Virus record (IMG/VR): IMGVR_UViG_3300020578_000006
Span: 124,001-188,000 of that record
Direction: 5' to 3' (one strand)
Length of the DNA stretch: 64,000 nt
Origin: a virus
Made by a program: the position numbers and the translations under genes. This document shows positions 57,476 to 64,000 of the stretch, piece by piece. Below the pieces are notes generated by a model. It had not been told where the DNA came from. It worked only from the letters and a program-made list of their open reading frames with translations, and did no database searches. Position 1 is the stretch's first letter, and each line of letters opens with the position of its first letter.

Positions 57476-58285
57476 ATGACGGGTGTAGGAATTGTAACAT
57501 GTAATCGACCGAAATTTTTTCTTAAATGCTTTAGAACTATTCCCAAAGATGTTGAGCTTGTTGTAGTTAATGACGGTTCGAAATTTGAAGATTGGGAGAG
57601 ACTATTAAACGAAAGACCTTTTAAATTTATACAAAACGAACAAAATCTAGGCGTAGGCAAATCAAAAAATAAGCTGCTTAAAGCGTTGCTTGAAAAGGGT
57701 TGCACAGATCTTTTTTTAATTGAGGATGATATTATAGTTAAAGATCCAGAGGTATTCAATGAATATATTAGAGCCAAAGACATAACAGGTATACAGCACT
57801 TTAATTTTGGATATCATGGCCCGGCTAATAAGGGAAATATATCCGGTGGTGCACCAACACCTCGATATATTATAGATTACGGTGATATAAAGATAGCATT
57901 TAATGCACACAGTGTTGGTGCTTTTTGTTATTATTCGAAAGCATGTTTAGATAAAGCAGGCTTAATAGATGAAGACTATACAAATGCTTTTGAACATGTT
58001 GATCATGATTATAGAATTTTTAAAGTTGGTATGGGGGCACCCTACTGGCATTTTCCGGATATAGCAAATAGTATGGATTATTTAGATGAAATAGAATGTT
58101 CAGAAAAAAGTAGTGCAATAAGACCGAGAACAGATTGGCGGTCAAATATAGAGCACGGGGTAAAGCTTTTCAAAGAGAAGCATGGTTATTTACCCGCTTG
58201 GCAAGGTGCAGTTCCAGATATGGATGAAAAGAAAGTTAGAAGAATTTTAAAAGACCTGCAACGCTTTTACGCAAAGAGAGATTAA
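57476..58285 (+). CDS. Family 2-like glycosyltransferase
   Basis: The product is 269 aa. GVGIVTCNRPKFFLKCF, LVVVNDGSKFEDW, QNLGVGKSKNKLLKALL and LFLIEDDIIVKDP (EDD metal site) form the GT-A core; NAFEHVDHDYRIFK is the acceptor-side acidic motif. Cytoplasmic sugar transferase, target unknown. First gene of the island, directly abutting the next. Confidence 0.82.
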   Translation: MTGVGIVTCNRPKFFLKCFRTIPKDVELVVVNDGSKFEDWERLLNERPFKFIQNEQNLGVGKSKNKLLKALLEKGCTDLFLIEDDIIVKDPEVFNEYIRAKDITGIQHFNFGYHGPANKGNISGGAPTPRYIIDYGDIKIAFNAHSVGAFCYYSKACLDKAGLIDEDYTNAFEHVDHDYRIFKVGMGAPYWHFPDIANSMDYLDEIECSEKSSAIRPRTDWRSNIEHGVKLFKEKHGYLPAWQGAVPDMDEKKVRRILKDLQRFYAKRD

Positions 58286-59170
58286 ATGCCAGCTAATAAA
58301 AAGATTGCTTTCGGGGTAAATTTGTTCGGTAAATCAGTTCGAACTGATTTATGTATAGAATCACTTCTTGTAGTAAAAAGCAAATATCCAGATATTATAG
58401 ACTTATACAATATTCAATTTGAAGACAAAGCTATCAAAGGTAGAGAGCATCCGGGTATAAAAACCCTATTTGTATTAAAAGAATCTAATAAAGACTATGT
58501 AAAAGAATCAACACGGACTATACCTATGTTGAGAGAAGTTTTTGATAAATTAGCTGATTTAAATTATGAATATTTTGCATTTACTAATGATGATATTATA
58601 ATTTCGGACAGACTAATAAAAGTTTTCTTAGAGACAGACTACGATTCATGGCCAGCGAGTAGGCTGGCCATTGAGCCTATTTTTACTTTATCTGAACCAA
58701 TTTCAGGCGATCATTATCAGGTTGCAGGTTTTGATACATTTATTTTTAAGACTTCTTGGTGGAAAAAGAAACGATTAGAGTTTCCGAATTATATCCTAGG
58801 CCATCCTTGTTGGGATGTACATTACGCTACATTATGCTTAAGGCATGGAAAATCTAAATTCTGTAACGACTGGCCACCACCCACCTTTCATATAAAACAC
58901 GGCGGGGGAGATCAATACTCCACACTGGAAGTAGATTATAATAATAGTTTATACTGGGTACCCTGTAGATTTGATGTTGATATGTGGCATCACTACCTCT
59001 TTAATGTCTTACTAGTGAGACCAGGTATAAATTATTGGACGCCGCATAAAAATGAAGCTGAATTAGAGAAGGTCTGTTTCAATGATACTTGGTTTAAAAC
59101 GAATTATTGGTCTTATTCGGGTGCGCAAGCAGCTGCACAAGCACAACTTTTAAAAAGTTTCTACCAATAA
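58286..59170 (+). CDS. GT-A-like glycosyltransferase
   Basis: The product is 294 aa. YEYFAFTNDDIIISDRLIK has the NDD metal site after a strand; VAGFDTFIFKTSWWKKKRL and LGHPCWDVHYATLCLRHGK resemble acceptor-side motifs of capsule or LPS-type transferases. Specificity unknown. The start follows the previous stop with no gap; the end overlaps the convergent GT-D-like gene by 10 bp. Confidence 0.65.
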   Translation: MPANKKIAFGVNLFGKSVRTDLCIESLLVVKSKYPDIIDLYNIQFEDKAIKGREHPGIKTLFVLKESNKDYVKESTRTIPMLREVFDKLADLNYEYFAFTNDDIIISDRLIKVFLETDYDSWPASRLAIEPIFTLSEPISGDHYQVAGFDTFIFKTSWWKKKRLEFPNYILGHPCWDVHYATLCLRHGKSKFCNDWPPPTFHIKHGGGDQYSTLEVDYNNSLYWVPCRFDVDMWHHYLFNVLLVRPGINYWTPHKNEAELEKVCFNDTWFKTNYWSYSGAQAAAQAQLLKSFYQ

Positions 59171-60027
59171 GTTCCACCCTCAATCTTCATATAACCCTCC
59201 GGCGTCTCTTCAGCAGAAGGCCTTACCCAGGCATTATTATAAAAATGATTAAAAATTCTCATTTGTTCCCATCTTTTACCTTTTATACCAAATAACATTT
59301 GAAGTGCCCCGCCTAAATGTACTGCTTGTTTATTCATATTTTTGGCAAAAGCTGCTAGCGGTAATGATGATGCGCCTGTACCTATCAATGCTACATCGTA
59401 ATCAGCTTGAAACATTTGATATTTGATATCATCGATCATTTCTTTCCATGTTAGATATTTGTTCTTATCACCAGTAATAGCCTTACTTGTCGGGTGAAAA
59501 ATTGTTTTTAAATCAAATTGCGGGAGTACTTCCGGATTTCGCCAGATACTCAATCTATTTGAATATTGTTTTTTTATCGTTTCGGTAAAAGGGCTTATAA
59601 CCAAAACTCGCTTATCCTTTAGAAGACTAGTCCAAGGCAATCCATGATAAAAAGATTCTAATGATTGAAGATCAACCAATACACTGGAAGGATTTCTGCT
59701 TTTTATAAATCTTAGTTCAAAATCCCCTAATCCATTATTCCAAGGTGAAATAATATCTGTAGCTGTTACCGCGTCGGATAGTTGTTCACAAAAATATATT
59801 CTAGCCTCTTCTGTCTGAGGAAAGACCCCAGCATTAACAAAAATTTCATTTACAACTGTCGGGTTCCAGGAAATTGGGCTTTGATTGTGATGTTTGGCAA
59901 AAAAATAATTGTACGCACACATTAATTCGGCATTACCTATCTTACCTATACACAACGGTTTACCAGTTTTTAAAGCCTCATATATTTCCACACCGCCTTC
60001 CAAAAAGTTTAACACTTTAAAATCCAT
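59161..60027 (-). CDS. GT-D-fold glycosyltransferase-like protein
   Basis: The product is 288 aa. CIGKIGNAELMCAYNYF corresponds to the RfGDGEl opening of GT-D (DUF1792-type) enzymes, and DVALIGTGASSLPLAAFAK, then VHLGGALQMLFGIKGKRWE, to the conserved C-terminal G.ga....a......a.h.GG..q.lfG region. The only minus-strand member of the island; no clear promoter. Confidence 0.7.
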   Translation of the reverse strand: MDFKVLNFLEGGVEIYEALKTGKPLCIGKIGNAELMCAYNYFFAKHHNQSPISWNPTVVNEIFVNAGVFPQTEEARIYFCEQLSDAVTATDIISPWNNGLGDFELRFIKSRNPSSVLVDLQSLESFYHGLPWTSLLKDKRVLVISPFTETIKKQYSNRLSIWRNPEVLPQFDLKTIFHPTSKAITGDKNKYLTWKEMIDDIKYQMFQADYDVALIGTGASSLPLAAFAKNMNKQAVHLGGALQMLFGIKGKRWEQMRIFNHFYNNAWVRPSAEETPEGYMKIEGGTYW

Positions 60028-60050
60028 ACTTTATTTTAATGTATATATCA

Positions 60051-60078
60051 TTGAAATCCATTGATTATGATATAAAAT
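60051..60078 (+). promoter_or_regulatory. Sigma70-like promoter
   Basis: TTGAAA (60051-60056), 16-nt spacer, TAAAAT (60073-60078), 6 nt to the GTG at 60085. Confidence 0.62.
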
Positions 60079-60084
60079 TAATAA

Positions 60085-60816
60085 GTGAAGACTGTACTGG
60101 TAAGCTTTGCAAACGAGCGTTTTTTTCGCAGTCAAGGCATGTTAGTTGAATCTGGTAAAAAGTATTTTTCCGGACATGCCTCTTATACAATAGACTTGCT
60201 CAATAATGAATTTAAGGACAAAAATAAGCATATCTTACAGCAACCTAGAGGGTGTGGTTATTGGCTATGGAAACCATATATTATACTCAATACATTAAAC
60301 CTTCTCAAAGACGGTGATTTGGTGTTTTATGTAGATAGTGGTAATTTAATAATAAATGATCCAAAGCCTGTAATAGATCTTTGTTTAAAAGAAGAAACCG
60401 GTATTTTATTATTTGAGAATAGAGATGGTGCACCCCCAGGGACAATATGGAAAAATTACATGTGGACAAAATATGATTGTTTTGAACGTATGGGCTGTAC
60501 AGGTGAAAAATATACAGAGGGCAATCAAATAGATGGTTCATACATCATAGTGCAGAAGAATAAGTTTTCTGTTAAGTTTTTTAACGAATATTTAAAATGG
60601 TGTGAAACTGATGAAATTATTACCGATTTGCCAAGCAAAAAGCCAAACCACAAAGATTACAAAGACCACAGGCACGATCAATCCATTCTTTCGCTTTTGG
60701 CTATTAAGTATAATATTACTTTAGCAAGAGAACCATCTGAGTGGGGTAATTCTTATATAACTGAAAAATATGATTACCCTCAATTATTTCAACATCATAG
60801 AGGTTTAATATGTTAG
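60085..60816 (+). CDS. Capsule-synthesis-like glycosyltransferase
   Basis: The product is 243 aa with a GTG start 6 nt after the promoter. QPRGCGYWLWKPYIILNTL and DGDLVFYVDSGNLI (DSG metal site) are typical of a GT32/capsular polysaccharide-type family; HDQSILSLLAIKYNI is its C-terminal motif. Specificity unknown. Heads a five-gene run with short overlaps. Confidence 0.78.
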   Translation: MKTVLVSFANERFFRSQGMLVESGKKYFSGHASYTIDLLNNEFKDKNKHILQQPRGCGYWLWKPYIILNTLNLLKDGDLVFYVDSGNLIINDPKPVIDLCLKEETGILLFENRDGAPPGTIWKNYMWTKYDCFERMGCTGEKYTEGNQIDGSYIIVQKNKFSVKFFNEYLKWCETDEIITDLPSKKPNHKDYKDHRHDQSILSLLAIKYNITLAREPSEWGNSYITEKYDYPQLFQHHRGLIC

Positions 60817-61499
60817 AAGAAAAATTTTATGTAAGGTCACATATGGGTCTAGGTGACATGATATTATGTAACGCTATCGTACGTAATATATGTAAAAAAT
60901 ATAAAAACGTTGTCACTTTCGTAAAGCCTGAATATGAAAAAAGTATTAAGTTTATGTATAGGGACATACCTAACCTAGAATTGATTGTGATTAATGAGTG
61001 TGATATTGATAAACTTTTAGATACAGTAGATGTAAAAAATAAAATATGGCTTGGTTTTGGTAATATAGAGCATCTATTAGAAAAATATAGGTTTGATGAA
61101 TGTTTTTATAGGCAGGTTGGCTTAAAATACGAGCGCAGATGGACAGATTTTTATGTAGAGAGAGATAAAATATCAGAAGAAAATCTTTTTAGTAAAAGCG
61201 GCCTAGTGAAAGGAGAATATATTTTTATTCATGATGACAAGGAGAGGGGGCTCTTGATACCTGACAAGATGCTACCTCAAGGGATTACACATTACAGGCC
61301 AGATAGAGCGGTTGAAAATATATTTGATTACTGTACTATAATTGAAAATGCCAAGCAAATCCATGTTATGGATAGTTGTTTTAAGCATATTGCAGATTCT
61401 CTTGACTTAACTAATGAGTTGTACTATCATGTTTATTTACGAAGTAATCGTAATCACAACGTTACCAATAGTAGATTGAGCTGGAATTATATTATATGA
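60810..61499 (+). CDS. GT-B/heptosyltransferase-like protein
   Basis: The product is 229 aa. The start RSHMGLGDMILCNAIVRNI is the glycine-rich loop of GT9-type enzymes (h.GlGD.i...ai), and YIFIHDDKERG plus the IENAKQIHVMDSCFKHIAD region corresponds to the second Rossmann domain (i..A......S...H.A). Shorter than bacterial heptosyltransferases (about 320 aa). Overlaps both neighbours. Confidence 0.7.
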   Translation: MLEEKFYVRSHMGLGDMILCNAIVRNICKKYKNVVTFVKPEYEKSIKFMYRDIPNLELIVINECDIDKLLDTVDVKNKIWLGFGNIEHLLEKYRFDECFYRQVGLKYERRWTDFYVERDKISEENLFSKSGLVKGEYIFIHDDKERGLLIPDKMLPQGITHYRPDRAVENIFDYCTIIENAKQIHVMDSCFKHIADSLDLTNELYYHVYLRSNRNHNVTNSRLSWNYII

Positions 61500-62323
61500 A
61501 AATTACAGCTGGTATGATTGTTTTTAATGCAGAAAAATTTGCTCCAGTTGGTATGCTTCAGGCTCAGTTGGAACAGTTATATTTTCTTGCAGATCAAATA
61601 GTTATCGTAGAAGGTGCAACAAAATCAGATAATAAAACCCATTATTTTGATGGTGATGCAACCTGGTGTACTGAGGATGGTAAGTCTAATGATAGTACTG
61701 TTAGTATTATCAAGAATTTTCCAGATCCTCAAAATAAGATTATTTTAGTAGAAGCAAAAGGATTCTGGAATGGTAAAACACAAATGTGTAATGAGTGGAG
61801 CAAAGTAGCCAATGGTGATTACATCTGGCAAATCGATGTAGATGAATTTTATCACAAAAAAGATATATTGAAAATAAAAAATATATTGCAAAAGTATGAG
61901 CCTAATGCAGTACATTTTTTTGCAAATCATTTTTGGGGAGATTATTTTAATTGTATAGATGAATCCTGCCCCTACACATGGGGAAACAATTTACCTTGGA
62001 GACGTATTTTTAGACACAAACCAGGAAGCAAGTGGCAGAGCCACGAACCACCTGTATATTTGTTACCAGATGGAACAGATTGCAATACCTTGCAATTGAT
62101 ACCAAGAGAGGAAACACTAAAGGTTGGATTGAAAATGTTTCACTATTCTTATGTAACACCAGAGCAAATTAGTTTTAAAGCCCGTTTCTATAAGCAATCT
62201 TGGACGGAGCAAACATATAAAGATTGGTTAGTAGATAAAGCTACACCTGTTAATGGTTCTTCTACAAAACCTTTTACAGGTCAGCACCCTGAGTGGCTTA
62301 CCAAAATTATACCTATAAAATAA
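61496..62323 (+). CDS. Family 2-like glycosyltransferase
   Basis: The product is 275 aa. ITAGMIVFNAEKFAPVGML, QIVIVEGATKSDNK and DYIWQIDVDEFYHKKDI (DVDE metal site) form the GT-A core; PWRRIFRHKPGSKWQSHEP is an acceptor-side segment. Specificity unknown. ATGA overlap with the upstream gene. Confidence 0.8.
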   Translation: MKITAGMIVFNAEKFAPVGMLQAQLEQLYFLADQIVIVEGATKSDNKTHYFDGDATWCTEDGKSNDSTVSIIKNFPDPQNKIILVEAKGFWNGKTQMCNEWSKVANGDYIWQIDVDEFYHKKDILKIKNILQKYEPNAVHFFANHFWGDYFNCIDESCPYTWGNNLPWRRIFRHKPGSKWQSHEPPVYLLPDGTDCNTLQLIPREETLKVGLKMFHYSYVTPEQISFKARFYKQSWTEQTYKDWLVDKATPVNGSSTKPFTGQHPEWLTKIIPIK

Positions 62324-62326
62324 TTT

Positions 62327-62935
62327 ATGACCGATTTAACAACTTTTGTAATGCATCATTCTCCTTTAGGTTATAGAAAAGAAGCTCTTCTAAATGATCT
62401 AAAAGCTGTTTCTTTTCCATACAAAACTGTATGGGTAGAAAGCTTTCCACCATCTCTTTTTCAAGGTACTAATAAAATTACGGCTGGGGAAATGTCTCTT
62501 TCGTTTAAACATTATCATTCATTTTGTACCCAATTAGAAAATAATATAGATGTCGCGCTTTATATTGAAGATGATGTTGCGTTACTAAGTGTGCCTAACG
62601 CTATAGAATTTATAGAGACATGTATTAAGGAAATGAAAGAAACTGATGGAGATATTTGTTGGGTAGGTGGTGTGCATTACCTAGGCATTAGAGAGCCTGA
62701 GATAAGCGGTAAACACCTATATTATAGAGAGGATTATACTACAAGATGTACTCATGCGTTTCTAGTAAATAAAAAATGTATCCCAACTATACTTTCAAAT
62801 TATCATTTTCAAAACCAGGTTGATATAATGTTAAATACAATAATATCTACACAAAAACTAAAAAATAGTTGGACTAGTCCGTTTTTTGATCAAAAAAGTC
62901 ATTATGATTCGAATTGGAAATGCTCAGTTAAATGA
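62327..62935 (+). CDS. GT25-like glycosyltransferase
   Basis: The product is 202 aa. ITAGEMSLSFKHYHSF and VALYIEDDVALLS (EDD) match the LPS biosynthesis GT25 pattern (T.gEigc..SH...w ... .liLEDD), and TRCTHAFLVNKKCI the following block. Short for the family. Coupled by ATGA to the last member of the island. Confidence 0.72.
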   Translation: MTDLTTFVMHHSPLGYRKEALLNDLKAVSFPYKTVWVESFPPSLFQGTNKITAGEMSLSFKHYHSFCTQLENNIDVALYIEDDVALLSVPNAIEFIETCIKEMKETDGDICWVGGVHYLGIREPEISGKHLYYREDYTTRCTHAFLVNKKCIPTILSNYHFQNQVDIMLNTIISTQKLKNSWTSPFFDQKSHYDSNWKCSVK

Positions 62936-63549
62936 CCCCATCCTTTCGAGCTGTCTCTTATACATACGGTAATATTCCTTCAGAAGTTGTTGAATATCAA
63001 AAAAAAGTTTTTGATTTTCTAAATTTGCCTATCGATCAATATATAGGTGGGTACGATCATGGTCAGTTTTTAGAAAAAATCTTAACAGAGGCGAAAACAG
63101 ATTATACTATATTTTTTGACATAGACTGTATTCCATTAGTACCTAATTTTGATTCTATTATACAAGAGGAATTATTAAAAGAAGAATGTTTAATTGGTAT
63201 TGAGCAGACGGGCCATCCGAGATATCATATATATGCCGGGCCAGGGTGTATGGGATTATCTTCTAATTTGTATAAAAAATTAGAATCCCCTCAGTTAAAT
63301 CAAAACTTTAGAAGTGATGTTGCTGAAGAGTTGACTTGGCGATGTGAAGAGAGGGCAATTAAAGTAAAGTTTTTTAAGGTGTCAAGTATTGAGCAACCTA
63401 AATGGCGATTAGGTTATGATAGAGAGTTTGGAATAGGGACTACTTACAAATATAGTAATATAGACGTATTATATCATCAGTTTGAAATTAGATACAATTA
63501 CGGCAATTTTATAGAAAAATGTAAGTCAATACTAGGGACAAGTACTTAA
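62932..63549 (+). CDS. GT-A-like glycosyltransferase
   Basis: The product is 205 aa. YTIFFDIDCIPLVP provides a DID metal site, with GPGCMGLSSNLYKKLE and VAEELTWRCEERAIKVKFF downstream; a family of small phage and bacterial transferases has this layout. Specificity unknown. Last gene of the plus-strand island; the tail-fibre-like gene converges on it. Confidence 0.65.
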   Translation: MTPSFRAVSYTYGNIPSEVVEYQKKVFDFLNLPIDQYIGGYDHGQFLEKILTEAKTDYTIFFDIDCIPLVPNFDSIIQEELLKEECLIGIEQTGHPRYHIYAGPGCMGLSSNLYKKLESPQLNQNFRSDVAEELTWRCEERAIKVKFFKVSSIEQPKWRLGYDREFGIGTTYKYSNIDVLYHQFEIRYNYGNFIEKCKSILGTST

Positions 63550-63553
63550 TATT

Positions 63554-64000
63554 TTAAATTACTTGAAATTCTATTGTGTAATTTGTATTTGCCCCTAATT
63601 GCTGCACTCGCATAGTATAAGAGCCTTGATTATAGGGAGCAGAAGCGGTAAGAATTTCTTGATTTATGTTACCGGGTCCAAAGTGTTGTTGTGCTAGCAT
63701 TTGATCTGGATTATCTCCTGCTGTCCATTGAGACCCTGATTGAATTCCCAACCATGCTACATTATCTACTGAATTGTAATTCCTAAGTATAATTTTATTT
63801 AATATCTTATTATTCCCTACATTAAAGGTAAAATAATCACTATTTCCAGCTACAGAAGCAACAACTAAGCCATTACCAGTGTTTAAAGTTACAGGTGTAG
63901 GAACAAGTGCTATGTTTGAAAAAGGACCATTAATATTTTCTGCCCATATTGTATAACTAGGAGGCTCGGGGGAAGGTGATGGAGGGCAAGCACTTAAGAA
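63554..64000 (-). CDS. Tail-fibre-like protein with PPC-type C-terminal domain, partial
   Basis: Only the C-terminal 148 codons lie in the window; the frame is open through base 64000. A Pro-rich linker (PPSPSPEPPSYTIWAEN) is followed by a beta domain whose SDYFTFNVGNNKILNKIIL, WLGIQSGSQW and GSYTMRVQQLGANTNYTIE strands match pre-peptidase C-terminal (PPC)-like domains, which bind surfaces or carbohydrate. Position next to glycosyltransferases and the Gly-rich adhesin suggests a host-recognition protein. Confidence 0.65.
   Translation of the reverse strand, partial: FLSACPPSPSPEPPSYTIWAENINGPFSNIALVPTPVTLNTGNGLVVASVAGNSDYFTFNVGNNKILNKIILRNYNSVDNVAWLGIQSGSQWTAGDNPDQMLAQQHFGPGNINQEILTASAPYNQGSYTMRVQQLGANTNYTIEFQVI

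Noticed and set aside
1-64000. tRNA genes, CRISPR arrays, integrase or attachment sites, insertion sequences
   Set aside because: No cloverleaf-like spacing, repeat-spacer series or transposase motifs seen; almost all bases are in genes or short promoters. Short tRNAs could only be excluded with a covariance search.
1-64000. DpdA/TGT transglycosylase for deazaguanine insertion
   Set aside because: Looked for among unknown genes; none shows a TGT-like barrel motif, so it is either outside the window or absent.

Overview
The window is one gene-dense stretch of a large T4-type myovirus genome, cut at both ends. It is AT-rich and has almost no intergenic DNA. The gene set is that of marine T4-like phages: T4 replication, recombination, baseplate and tail homologues, a PhoH-like ATPase, preQ0 biosynthesis genes and many glycosyltransferases. 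No photosynthesis genes are seen here. A pelagimyophage-like or other marine heterotroph phage is my best guess, but the host cannot be read from the sequence. No tRNA, CRISPR array, integrase or insertion sequence was recognised.

Layout. 1-870: baseplate wedge genes 6 (partial) and 25. 919-3440: a putative internal protein, clamp loader 44, dUTPase and a probable small terminase. 3400-16306 (minus): large terminase 17, a tail-tube-like protein, sheath 18, tube 19, and a chain of baseplate and hub proteins, several coupled by ATGA overlaps. 16336-20553: two internal-protein candidates, neck protein 14, small unknown genes and another internal-protein candidate. 20550-29323 (minus): primase 61, small genes, a sugar-nucleotide reductase, clamp 45, ssDNA-binding protein 32, loader 59, helicase 41 and two glycosyltransferases. 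29363-42558: a second replication block with queC plus a class II amidotransferase, uvsX, polymerase 43, 46/47, late sigma factor 55, uvsW and uvsY. 42596-50648: a late accessory region whose proteins begin with short capsid-targeting-like peptides, including a probable PD-(D/E)XK nuclease, a nucleotidyltransferase, a KxDG ligase-like protein and a DTG aspartic protease, then folE. 50702-57415: more internal-protein candidates, queD, phoH, queE, a NadR-like kinase and a glycine-rich adhesin. 57476-63549: a glycosyltransferase island. 63554-64000: the end of a tail-fibre-like gene.

How the parts work together. The late sigma factor gp55 is encoded here, and T4-type late boxes (NATAAATA) sit 4-8 nt before most late first genes. 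A second, sigma70-like class (TTGATT, about 16 nt, TATAAT) sits 5-7 nt before the start codons of replication and preQ0 genes. Both spacings put the predicted transcript start on the start codon, so many mRNAs should be leaderless. At several loci an early promoter on one strand and a late box on the other touch or overlap, as expected for a temporal switch. folE, queD, queE and queC plus the amidotransferase give GTP to preQ0, and probably on to an archaeosine-like base, so the DNA is probably 7-deazaguanine-modified. The base-inserting transglycosylase is not in the window. The strongest candidate for an undescribed system is the set of late proteins with gp21-type N-terminal peptides, above all the three-gene nuclease, nucleotidyltransferase and ligase operon at 45496-48636.
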